The notes under the pieces: model-generated
Told to the model about the DNA's origin: nothing
Seen by the model: only the letters and a program-made list of their open reading frames with translations
The model's database searches: none
Assembly: GCA_019745755.1 (NCBI GenBank)
Contig: JAIESS010000019.1
Location: 1 to 8,973 of the forward strand
DNA from: Alphaproteobacteria bacterium
GTDB lineage: Bacteria; Pseudomonadota; Alphaproteobacteria; Paracaedibacterales; JAKBAR01
Reading direction: 5' to 3'
DNA: 8,973 nucleotides
Program-made: the position numbers and the translations under genes
Shown: positions 1 to 6,699 of the stretch, in pieces
Numbering within the stretch: the first letter of the stretch is position 1
Layout: each line of letters opens with the position of its first letter

Positions 1-751
1 GGATTATTTTTTTTAAATTACTTATTATGTTAAAAAGATTTCCCTTAGGTAGCTTGAACTGATCCCGTACATATGCTTTTTCTATGGTCTTTTGTTGCCC
101 AATTTTAGCATTTAAAAAGACATGTTTAAAAACACCAGGTTTGACTAAGTCCCGTGTATGAAAAAATTGATTCATAAAATGGGCGTTAATGCTCGATAAG
201 CTTCCTTTAAATAAATCTTGAAAATCAATACCCTTATAAGCCTTCAACATAAGGGGATATAAAAATTCCTGACAAAACTGTTTATATCCTTCCCATGTCT
301 GCCCCTCTTGATATTCGCCAATCGACAAAACATCAAAAAAACACATTTTCCCCTTAAACAAAGTCAGATTCCATGCCGTCCCATCTTTAAGAATAAATCC
401 CTCTTTAAGACTATCTTCCATAATTGAAAGGGTCGTTAATGCAGCTTCCTTAAGCATTGAGAACGACCATTCATAGGGATACGTGATGAAAGGGATATAC
501 TCATGTTTTAAAAGAGAAGGAGAAAGGGTATGGTTCCCTGAAAAAAAATTAGCCACCTTAGACGTGTTAATGATTTCTCCATTTTTCATATATTTTTGAA
601 AAAAATCTGACGATAATAGGCTATCAATATAGCTTTCATCATTCAATGTGCGATAAACATCTTGGTTATGAAAAAAAACAGACCCTGCAGGATCGCGAAA
701 CGATCCGGGATCCCACTGGAGGGCGTTTGCTGTCAACTTGTTACTCCCCAC
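1..751 (-). CDS. NoeA-like protein, N-terminal part (3' end beyond window)
   Basis: The frame is uninterrupted from GTG 751 (or TTG 736) to the left edge, about 250 residues, although it has no ATG near its beginning. Numbering from the TTG, it starts with WDPGSFRDPAGSVFFHN (8-24). FITYPYEWSFSMLKEAAL (83-100), LKDGTAWNL (116-124), CFFDVLSIGEY (132-142) and YKQFCQEFLYPLML (151-164) follow. These are the landmarks I remember from NoeA-like proteins, usually annotated as class I SAM methyltransferases of roughly 450 aa. The methyltransferase domain would lie C-terminal, outside the window. The D118...N123...FFD135 pattern resembles the catalytic and metal loops of kinase-like folds (inference). 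As the last gene of the visible operon it probably acts on the same glycan as the sulfatase-like protein; its reaction is unknown. It contains several A8/T8 tracts. I chose GTG for its Shine-Dalgarno spacing; TTG is equally possible. Confidence 0.78.
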   Translation of the reverse strand, partial: MGSNKLTANALQWDPGSFRDPAGSVFFHNQDVYRTLNDESYIDSLLSSDFFQKYMKNGEIINTSKVANFFSGNHTLSPSLLKHEYIPFITYPYEWSFSMLKEAALTTLSIMEDSLKEGFILKDGTAWNLTLFKGKMCFFDVLSIGEYQEGQTWEGYKQFCQEFLYPLMLKAYKGIDFQDLFKGSLSSINAHFMNQFFHTRDLVKPGVFKHVFLNAKIGQQKTIEKAYVRDQFKLPKGNLFNIISNLKKII

Positions 752-764
752 TTTTTTTTCCTCT
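737..764 (-). promoter_or_regulatory. Two competing non-ATG initiation signals for the NoeA-like gene
   Basis: On the coding strand AGAGG is followed by eight A residues and then GTG (751-749). Further on, GGGGAG is followed after 7 bases by TTG (736-734). GTG and TTG are in the same frame, five codons apart, and both have acceptable ribosome-binding sites. The first lies inside the end of the 64-aa gene, the second just after its TAA. No in-frame ATG exists near the conserved N-terminus, so initiation must be non-ATG unless it is far upstream. Confidence 0.6.
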
Positions 765-935
765 AAAGAAAGACTTAATACTTTCCCAATAAATTTTAAC
801 AAAAGCCATCGCTCCCGCAGCCCCACCAAGCAAAAGCTGAAGGATCATACTTGTAGATCCTCCATCAAGATATGCGCTCACCTCACTTGGTATCAAGAAG
901 AGAGGCACAAAGTATAATCCATAAGATAAAATCAT
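741..935 (-). CDS. Small membrane protein (64 aa) with YLDxG-type motif
   Basis: This 64-aa protein has a hydrophobic N-terminus (1-18) ending in SEVSA (17-21), which could be a signal peptide cut after A21. Then comes AYLDGGSTSMILQLLLGG (21-38), a second hydrophobic helix (about 29-48) and a basic tail IKSFFRGKKSGE (53-64). From memory, small proteins with a YLDPGTGS-ILQ-like motif before a single helix occur beside sulfatase-like and NoeA-like genes in polysaccharide loci, and this matches that arrangement. I know of no established function; a membrane partner or chaperone of the flanking enzymes is inference. The N-terminus lacks the positive charges usual for signal peptides, so a two-helix hairpin is an alternative. 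Good Shine-Dalgarno, tight spacing and family resemblance make it a real gene. Confidence 0.82.
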   Translation of the reverse strand: MILSYGLYFVPLFLIPSEVSAYLDGGSTSMILQLLLGGAAGAMAFVKIYWESIKSFFRGKKSGE

Positions 936-949
936 CTATATTACTCCTT
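936..949 (-). promoter_or_regulatory. Shine-Dalgarno of the 64-aa gene
   Basis: AAGGAG (949-944 on the coding strand) lies 8 bases before the ATG at 935, directly after the stop of the sulfatase-like gene. This well-placed site is the main evidence that the 64-aa frame is a real gene. Confidence 0.75.
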
Positions 950-2458
950 TTATTTAAAGTTTTCTATATCTTGCTCATTATAGTTTTTTGTTTTATCATT
1001 CATATACAAAAAGTGTGATTCGTCTCCCAATAAATTTGGTTTTTTATTACTTAACCACGAAAAAAGATAACGAAAAGTATTAACAAGTGATAGTTTTCCC
1101 GAAAAATAATCATTAATAGGCTGGGTATTTTTTAATAAGGGGGACACATAGACAGCACTCAAAACACCAAAGGTGTATGTATATGTATTTTTACTTACAA
1201 GACGTAGCTCATCATTATGAGCGAGCCAATACTGAGGATCTGTATGGAGCTGTTCTGCCACATACGTCGGCCCGTGATCCGCTTGCATAATAATAATCGA
1301 GTCTTTATCATTTTTAATAATAGAAGTCACCATATCTAACAATTTTTTATTCATGGTGCGTATCGAATATAAATAGTTTTTGCCATTCTCATGGTTTGAG
1401 TAAATAGGATGCAGTGCATCTAAAACTGCGCCATCTTCAGCATAAATTGCATCATGAACTTGGGCAAGATGGGCAAAAACATACTTAGGTTTTTTTGAAA
1501 CATTATGAACAATTTCTTTTATTTGATTAGGATCTACATAATTATTTTTAAAGCGTAAAAACCTAAAAGGTGTTGATGATAAGAAACTTTGATACACTTC
1601 AAATCCTCTTTTTCGAAGACATACATCCTCATTACCATAACAGTCCATTTGGTGCCAATGAGCCGGCATGTTGACGATTGTATAACCATTTTTTCTTAAA
1701 ATTTTACGAACACTATTATCTCCTTTTAGAGACTCATGCATTTGGTCATAACGTATTTCATCTTCTTTATCCTTAGTATGATACATCATGTTCATGGTTG
1801 CGGACAAAGAAGCGCCTGTAAAATGATAATTCGAACGAGCCTGTCTACTAACAGCAAAACCAAGCTCCTCTAACTCCTTTAAAAAAGGCTCATTATCATA
1901 ATTTAACGTTTCTTTAAGTGTGTCCTGACGTGCATAACCATCAACGAGAATATAGTAAATATTGGGTTTTTTTATAAATTCAAACTCAAAAGAAGATACT
2001 TTTTTATCATGACTTTCTTCCCCATGGGTATGAAAAAATAATTTATCAGCATACGACATACTGATGCCGATAAGCGGCATTCCGCACACAACAACTATAA
2101 GGACTTTTACTATTGTTTGAACAGCGTCATAAGAGGAGGCCTTGTACACACAATACATAACCCCCGCAGACACTATTAACCATAGATACGACACCTTTAT
2201 ATAAGGCTGGATCAAAAAACCAAGAGAATCAATGAGAGGACCATAACTAAAAAATAAGGCAAATGCTACAAACCAAAGGGGAAGAAGAGAGGCTGTATTG
2301 CTTTTTGTTATTTTCTTAACAAGATAAAATCCTCCCAAGCTTATTGCCAGTAAACTAGTAGCTATAATAAATATATCGTGAAGATCATTTATTTTATCAA
2401 TGTTAATATCCACATAATTAAAAAGTGGCCATAAAGATAGCAAACTCAGATATATCAT
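950..2458 (-). CDS. Membrane-anchored sulfatase-like (alkaline phosphatase superfamily) protein
   Basis: This 502-aa protein has an N-terminal membrane part with four or five hydrophobic segments (about 1-17, 28-47, 59-84, 91-107, 115-135), then a large domain predicted to face the periplasm. That domain has the start strand of the alkaline phosphatase superfamily, NIYYILVDGYARQDTL (166-181), with metal-ligand candidate D173. SNYHFTGASLSATMN (209-223) holds a candidate Thr/Ser nucleophile (T214 by pattern). KYVFAHLAQVHD (335-346) and MQADHGPTYV (391-400) follow, with the D394-H395 metal pair. This layout resembles phosphoethanolamine and lipoteichoic-acid-synthase-type transferases more than soluble sulfatases. 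A transfer or hydrolysis reaction on a lipid or glycan at the outer face of the inner membrane is inferred; the substrate is unknown. The start ATG overlaps the GT2 stop as ATGA, and the small gene follows after 14 bases. Confidence 0.85.
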   Translation of the reverse strand: MIYLSLLSLWPLFNYVDINIDKINDLHDIFIIATSLLAISLGGFYLVKKITKSNTASLLPLWFVAFALFFSYGPLIDSLGFLIQPYIKVSYLWLIVSAGVMYCVYKASSYDAVQTIVKVLIVVVCGMPLIGISMSYADKLFFHTHGEESHDKKVSSFEFEFIKKPNIYYILVDGYARQDTLKETLNYDNEPFLKELEELGFAVSRQARSNYHFTGASLSATMNMMYHTKDKEDEIRYDQMHESLKGDNSVRKILRKNGYTIVNMPAHWHQMDCYGNEDVCLRKRGFEVYQSFLSSTPFRFLRFKNNYVDPNQIKEIVHNVSKKPKYVFAHLAQVHDAIYAEDGAVLDALHPIYSNHENGKNYLYSIRTMNKKLLDMVTSIIKNDKDSIIIMQADHGPTYVAEQLHTDPQYWLAHNDELRLVSKNTYTYTFGVLSAVYVSPLLKNTQPINDYFSGKLSLVNTFRYLFSWLSNKKPNLLGDESHFLYMNDKTKNYNEQDIENFK

Positions 2459-3270
2459 TTAGTTAATCCGAAGAAAGATATATTTTTATGAAGAAGGATT
2501 TTCAAAATAACAAAAAGATGGTGAAGTGCTGGTCGGATAAAAATATATAATGGTAAGTGATGGTATTTTTTCACCTTATTAAAAATAAAAAGGATATATG
2601 CGTAATACGACCACAGTTTTTTGGCCTGTGCATTAAATGAAGTCGTTCGATTATTACCGCTCCAATATCTTATTAGATACTTATCAATAAAGTAGAGTTT
2701 GCTCTTAGCGGCATATCTCAGAAGAAATTCATAATCTTCTGATGCACCTACACGAGGATCTTCTGAGAATCCACCCAAATGATCTATAAGACTTTTTCGC
2801 ACTATGAGAGATGAGATGGGAACCGTATTCACATAGAGAAGAGAAGCAAAGGTCGCTTGACCTTCTTCATGAGCAATTGCCCATTCCCGTGCCTCATCAA
2901 AGCGCATCATCTTGGAATAGCAAAGACCATGGGTTGGATTTTCCTCAAGCGCACAAATTTGCTTCTCAAGCTTATCCTCTTCCCATAGGTCATCATCATC
3001 ACAAAAGGCAAGATATTTACCCTTCGATAATTTTATTCCATAATTACGCGGCGATGATGGACCACCAGAATTCTCTTGATCGCGGTAGATTATACGACTG
3101 TCATTAAGAGATTCCACCATAGCCTTATTGTTCGGATTCACACCGTTGGAAATGACAAAAATCTCGAGATTCGCATAGGTCTGCGAAAGAATGGACTCTA
3201 GCGTCTTTCTTAAAAAATCAGGGCGATTGTGAGTCGGGACAACTACAGATATAAGAGGACCCTTAACCAT
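2455..3270 (-). CDS. Family 2 glycosyltransferase
   Basis: This 271-aa inverting glycosyltransferase has the GT-A fold of the GT2 family. It begins with the signature ISVVVPTHNRP (7-17) and continues with LESILSQTY (24-32). GGPSSPRNYGI (69-79) and YLAFCDDDDLW (86-96) follow, with the metal/nucleotide-binding DxD-type cluster at 91-94. ASEDYEFLLR (176-185) supplies the likely catalytic acidic residues E178/D179. The last 50 residues (about 221-270) alternate hydrophobic, aromatic and basic residues and probably associate with the inner leaflet of the cytoplasmic membrane. It would transfer a nucleotide-activated sugar, possibly the CDP-sugar made by the upstream genes, to a lipid-linked glycan; donor and acceptor cannot be told. 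It overlaps the cupin gene by 8 bases and its stop overlaps the next start as ATGA (2458-2455). Confidence 0.92.
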   Translation of the reverse strand: MVKGPLISVVVPTHNRPDFLRKTLESILSQTYANLEIFVISNGVNPNNKAMVESLNDSRIIYRDQENSGGPSSPRNYGIKLSKGKYLAFCDDDDLWEEDKLEKQICALEENPTHGLCYSKMMRFDEAREWAIAHEEGQATFASLLYVNTVPISSLIVRKSLIDHLGGFSEDPRVGASEDYEFLLRYAAKSKLYFIDKYLIRYWSGNNRTTSFNAQAKKLWSYYAYILFIFNKVKKYHHLPLYIFIRPALHHLFVILKILLHKNISFFGLTK

Positions 3271-3712
3271 GTTGCACCTCCCACGTATAGGGAATCATAG
3301 GATCATTAAAAGGAATGCGTACAATTTCCGTTGGGTCGTGGGGAAGCGTCGCGCAATTCACAACCATGGCGGACTGATTACCCACCGCTTTAAAACCATA
3401 CCAGAGCCCTGATGGAATTGTCAGACGATAATAATTCTCATCATTCATAAAAAATTCATTGAGCTCTCCATACGTTGAGCTCTCCGGACGGTCATCAAAA
3501 AGGACAACCTTTATACACCCCACGGGCACAGCATAGTTCATGGTCATTTTTGTATGCTTATGCCAAGCTTTAACGATATCGGGATAGATCCATGAGAAGT
3601 AAACCTCCCCAAACCCCTTAAAATCAGTATCCGTTGCGCGAAACATATGCATAACCTTGCCACGTTCATCATGAATCTGTTTAAGAGGAGTTTGAAGAAT
3701 ACCGTTAATCAT
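3263..3712 (-). CDS. Short RmlC-like cupin (dTDP-4-dehydrorhamnose 3,5-epimerase family)
   Basis: This 149-aa single-domain cupin is shorter than classical RmlC (about 180 aa). The RmlC pattern is recognisable: KQIHDERGKV (11-20), the strand with H51 and H53 (AWHKHTK, 49-55), VVLFDDRPESSTYGE (69-83), LTIPSGLWYGF (97-107) and the end FNDPMIPYTW (135-144). H51 or H53 would match the catalytic histidine and D137 its aspartate partner. At the position of the catalytic tyrosine of RmlC the sequence reads VVNCATLPHDP (117-127), so asparagine N119 replaces it. Epimerisation of a 4-keto-6-deoxy sugar nucleotide at one or more carbons is plausible; full 3,5-epimerase activity is uncertain. It overlaps both neighbours by 8 bases (ATGATTAA and ATGGTTAA), which points to tight coupling with the methyltransferase and the glycosyltransferase. 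Confidence 0.85.
   Translation of the reverse strand: MINGILQTPLKQIHDERGKVMHMFRATDTDFKGFGEVYFSWIYPDIVKAWHKHTKMTMNYAVPVGCIKVVLFDDRPESSTYGELNEFFMNDENYYRLTIPSGLWYGFKAVGNQSAMVVNCATLPHDPTEIVRIPFNDPMIPYTWEVQHG
3271..3282 (-). promoter_or_regulatory. Shine-Dalgarno of the GT2 gene, inside the cupin coding region
   Basis: The coding strand carries GGGAGG (3282-3277) 6 bases before the ATG at 3270, within the last codons of the cupin gene. It supports the 3270 start and the 8-base overlap. Confidence 0.7.
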
Positions 3713-4493
3713 TTTTTTTAAATACCATCATTTGCCAGGATGTTCTGTCATCATAAGGCAAGTCAAATAATGTGCTAGGGTTGATACCATTGTTCTTTTT
3801 ATCAAAATAAAAAAATTCCTTAACGCTAAAGTTACACTTTTTAGCGCTACGTATAAAATGATTTTTTGAGCGCTTCCACCCCCATAAAACTCCTTCAGAT
3901 TTTCTCATTAAAAGTGATTGTTTTAAGTAATGGAACAAATCAAACCACGTTAGCGGTGTTTCATACCAAATAAAAACCCCTCCCTGTTTCAAAATCCGTG
4001 AAACGGAGGTGAGAAAAGCATTAACTTCTAAGTCCGTCAAACAGTAGGTTGATGTTATTGCTAAAATTGAATCATAAATTGAATCGTCAATCTCTTTTAA
4101 ATCTTGAGAAAGTATAAATCGCGTTTTTTTATAAGTTTGTGGGTATTTTTTACTTAGATAGTGGATAGATTTATCTTGGCATTCTTGAACGTCAATATGG
4201 AACCCCTTATCAATAAGAGGTTGCTCAACAATACCAAGGCCACAGCCAATAGAAAGAGTTTTCCCTTTTCCAAGATTATTTTTTTCAAAATATTTCTCTA
4301 GCCATGCCGACAAGCTATGTTTGTTTTTAATCCATGCATCTGTAATGGGAGCATACTTTTTCTTTTCCAGCTCATCATACACCTGATGATAGAGATTACT
4401 CCCCGCAACATCAGCTCTATCATGACCCACGGTCATCGCCAATTTTTCTAAGTCCATATCAAACCAGTGCGATTGAAAAAAGGGGATTTTCAT
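3705..4493 (-). CDS. Class I SAM-dependent methyltransferase
   Basis: This 262-aa soluble protein has one recognisable Rossmann methyltransferase core. Motif I is LSIGCGLGIVEQ (80-91), followed by the strand FHIDVQECQ (98-106), YDSILAITSTYCLTD (140-154) and ILKQGGVFIWYETP (167-180). The C-terminal part is lysine- and aromatic-rich. It lacks the long N-terminal zinc-binding region and about 400-aa length of the TylC3-type sugar C-methyltransferases, so C-methylation of a keto-sugar in that style is unlikely. O- or N-methylation of a sugar residue is a contextual inference. The ATG at 4493 follows the aminotransferase stop by 3 bases, and the 3' end overlaps the cupin gene by 8 bases. The coding strand ends in a run of eight A residues (3719-3712). 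Confidence 0.85.
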   Translation of the reverse strand: MKIPFFQSHWFDMDLEKLAMTVGHDRADVAGSNLYHQVYDELEKKKYAPITDAWIKNKHSLSAWLEKYFEKNNLGKGKTLSIGCGLGIVEQPLIDKGFHIDVQECQDKSIHYLSKKYPQTYKKTRFILSQDLKEIDDSIYDSILAITSTYCLTDLEVNAFLTSVSRILKQGGVFIWYETPLTWFDLFHYLKQSLLMRKSEGVLWGWKRSKNHFIRSAKKCNFSVKEFFYFDKKNNGINPSTLFDLPYDDRTSWQMMVFKKND

Positions 4494-4496
4494 TTG

Positions 4497-5624
4497 CTAA
4501 AACCTATCTTGAATAAGCGAGCATACGTGAATAACATCGTCGTCACAAAGATCCGGATGCATGGGTAAACTTAATACTCGTCGACCAAAAGCTTCAGCAT
4601 GAGAGCAATCATTTCCCTTATACTTTAAAAGAAGATGATTGGGTTTATAGTGAATACCTGTCTCCACATTATTAGCCATAAGAAAATCACGCAGCTCGTC
4701 GCGTTTATTTTCATTCACAATAATAGGAAATATATGAGGAATCACTGCGTTGTAATCAATGTCCAAAAATTCTATGGGTAATTTTTTTAAAAGCTCTTTA
4801 TACATGTGTGCGATATGACGCCTTTTTTCTCCGAACATTACAATTTTTTTAAGCTGCTCCCGACCAATAGCGGCATTGATATTGCTCATGTGATAGCGCC
4901 AACCTTGCTCCTCAACATCAAAGTCCCAAGAGCGCGTCCCAGCATAGCGTTTGTCTGTATCTTTCATTACACCAAGAAGCCTTAGATCACGTACTTTCTC
5001 AATCACACTTTGATCGGATGATACAACAGCACCACCTTCACCGCAGGTGATATTTTTTATTCCATCAAAGCTAAAACAGATGATATCTCCCTCTTCACCA
5101 ACAGGTCTTCCCTCATGGCACCCTCCAAAAGAATGAGCTGCATCCTCAATCACGCGAAGACTAAATTCCTTAGCAAGCGCAAAAATAGCATTGCGATTCC
5201 CTACCCCACTTGCATAATGCACATACATAATGGCCTTTGTGCGTGGTGTAATTTTTGCCCGTGCAGCCATGACGTCTAAGCATCCTGTTAGCAAATCAAT
5301 ATCACACGCTATGGGTATTGCTCCCGTAGCAGATGTTGCTTGGAAGGAAGCGACATAAGTAATGCTTGGAATAAGAACCTCGTCCTGCTGTCCAATGCCA
5401 CAGGATTGGAGTGCAAGCTGAAGAGCTGATGTGCCTGTGTTAACGCATGCAACAGAATTGTGAAAAAAGGCCTCGAGCTCTTTTTCAAACAGCATGACTT
5501 CTTGCCCCATTCCTAAGTAACCTACATCTAAAACACGAGCAATGGCATTTTTTTCTTCGATACCAAGACATGATTTGGAAAGCCTGATGAGGTGGGATGG
5601 AAAAGTCTTCTGGGGACTAGACAT
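4497..5624 (-). CDS. DegT/DnrJ/EryC1/StrS sugar aminotransferase (PLP)
   Basis: This is a 375-aa PLP-dependent aminotransferase of the nucleotide-sugar family (fold type I). Visible landmarks are the phosphate-binding NTGTSALQLAL (62-72), VIEDAAHSFGG (148-158) with the cofactor-contacting aspartate D151, and CFSFDGIKNITCGEGGAV (173-190) with the PLP-linking lysine K180. WRYHMSNINAAIG (222-234) is the conserved C-terminal landmark. In the same locus position, 3,6-dideoxyhexose pathways carry RfbH, which has histidine in place of this lysine and an iron-sulphur cluster. The lysine here argues for true transamination, most simply at C4 of the 4-keto-6-deoxy sugar made by RfbG, with glutamate as likely donor. 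The ATG at 5624 overlaps the rfbG stop by 8 bases. Substrate and stereochemistry cannot be read from the sequence, and a product from a pathway outside the window remains possible. Confidence 0.9.
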   Translation of the reverse strand: MSSPQKTFPSHLIRLSKSCLGIEEKNAIARVLDVGYLGMGQEVMLFEKELEAFFHNSVACVNTGTSALQLALQSCGIGQQDEVLIPSITYVASFQATSATGAIPIACDIDLLTGCLDVMAARAKITPRTKAIMYVHYASGVGNRNAIFALAKEFSLRVIEDAAHSFGGCHEGRPVGEEGDIICFSFDGIKNITCGEGGAVVSSDQSVIEKVRDLRLLGVMKDTDKRYAGTRSWDFDVEEQGWRYHMSNINAAIGREQLKKIVMFGEKRRHIAHMYKELLKKLPIEFLDIDYNAVIPHIFPIIVNENKRDELRDFLMANNVETGIHYKPNHLLLKYKGNDCSHAEAFGRRVLSLPMHPDLCDDDVIHVCSLIQDRF

Positions 5625-6699
5625 TCATAAAATCCGCAATCTGTTTTTTTGTCACGTCTCTTGGATCATCACCATTTTCAACACGCTTATACCACTCTCC
5701 CGTTTGTGTGACAGCCTCATGAAAGTGGAGTCGTGGTTCCCATTTAAGAAGCGTTTGTGCCTTATCAATAGAAAGATGAAGCAGATTGGACTCATGAGGT
5801 TGCCCTTGAATCGCTGGTGTTTCAATATGCACATTATCCCAAAGGGATGTGAGAACCTTCGTAAGCTCCAAAACCGTTTTAATAGATTGATTGCTTGGTC
5901 CAAAATTCCATCCCTCGCCATTATGTTTTTGTGGATGATGATAAAGATGCATGCCAATCGTCAAGTACCCATACAAGGGATCCATGACATGTTGCCACGG
6001 CCGTGTGGACTGTGGATTACGAAGAGTAATGGGGGAACCAGTTTCAGCTGCCCTGATGATATCAGGCACGATTCGATCGATGGCACGATCGCCACCACCA
6101 ATGACATTACCTGCACGGGTAGAACCGCAGCCAAAATTCTCTCGGTTTTTGAAATAGGAGAGGTAGTAACTTTTGAATACATGTTCTGCACAGGCTTTTG
6201 ATGCGCTGTAAGGATCGGGCCCTCCAAGAGCATCCGTTTCACGGTATCCCCAGACCCACTCATTATTCCAATAACACTTATCCGATGTGATATAGACAAG
6301 AGATCGAATAGACGGACAGTGGCGCACAGACTCCAAAAGATTCAACGATCCTATAACATTGGTGCTAAACGTAAGGAGGGGATCATCGTAGGAACGGCGA
6401 ACTAACGCTTGGGCCGCCAAGTGAAACACTATATCAGGGCTTTCTCCATTCATAACAGAGGAGAGATGATCAAGATCCCGCACATCTCCAATATAGTGAT
6501 TGATAACATTGGAAAGTTTGAGCTTATCAAAAAGGGAGCCCTCATATTCAGGCTCAAGAGCATATCCCGTAACAGATGCACCGAGCTGGGTCAACCAGTA
6601 AGCAAGCCAAGCTCCCTTAAAACCCGTATGCCCTGTAATAAAAACTTTTTTGCCATGATAAAATTCTTGCACATTTACCTTCATTTCCAGGTTTTCCAT
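5617..6699 (-). CDS. rfbG: CDP-glucose 4,6-dehydratase
   Basis: This NAD-dependent SDR-superfamily enzyme converts CDP-glucose to CDP-4-keto-6-deoxy-glucose in the cytoplasm. Over 360 codons it shows the dinucleotide-binding motif ITGHTGFKGAWL (21-32), HLAAQALVRRSY (93-104), the active-site TSDK (138-141) and catalytic YSASK (164-168). It also has RAGNVIGGGD (195-204) and RPWQHV (233-238), which are characteristic of RfbG. Two starts are possible: ATG 6699, with AAGG only 4 bases away, and the internal ATG at 6684. The latter overlaps the rfbF stop as ATGA and gives an N-terminus about as long as that of Salmonella RfbG, so I favour 6684. The 3' end overlaps the next gene by 8 bases (ATGTCTAG). 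Confidence 0.94.
   Translation of the reverse strand: MENLEMKVNVQEFYHGKKVFITGHTGFKGAWLAYWLTQLGASVTGYALEPEYEGSLFDKLKLSNVINHYIGDVRDLDHLSSVMNGESPDIVFHLAAQALVRRSYDDPLLTFSTNVIGSLNLLESVRHCPSIRSLVYITSDKCYWNNEWVWGYRETDALGGPDPYSASKACAEHVFKSYYLSYFKNRENFGCGSTRAGNVIGGGDRAIDRIVPDIIRAAETGSPITLRNPQSTRPWQHVMDPLYGYLTIGMHLYHHPQKHNGEGWNFGPSNQSIKTVLELTKVLTSLWDNVHIETPAIQGQPHESNLLHLSIDKAQTLLKWEPRLHFHEAVTQTGEWYKRVENGDDPRDVTKKQIADFMNV

Noticed and set aside
2811..3107. Plus-strand frame encoding a run of histidines
   Set aside because: The histidine run is only the complement of the GT2 DDDD motif (residues 91-94); the frame is a shadow of the glycosyltransferase gene.
4497..5624. Aminotransferase read as RfbH (CDP-4-keto-6-deoxyglucose 3-dehydrase)
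   Set aside because: Length is 375 rather than about 437 aa, and the PLP lysine is present where RfbH has histidine.
6074..6091. CGATCG repeated with a 6-base spacer, able to form a hairpin
   Set aside because: Explained by the coding of the conserved GGGDRAIDRI of RfbG; no U-run or position suggests a terminator or operator.
5951..6157. 68-codon plus-strand frame within rfbG
   Set aside because: Antisense shadow of the active-site region of RfbG; no motif and no good initiation site.
5542..6201. 219-codon plus-strand open frame opposite rfbG and the aminotransferase gene
   Set aside because: It lies antisense to two genes with clear catalytic motifs, its translation has no recognisable domain, and it is rich in Cys/Met/Trp as expected from a shadow frame.
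5652..6299. Two same-strand frames (5652-5957 and 5961-6299) in another phase within rfbG
   Set aside because: They lie wholly inside rfbG, whose own frame carries all the expected motifs without a break, so no frameshift needs explaining.
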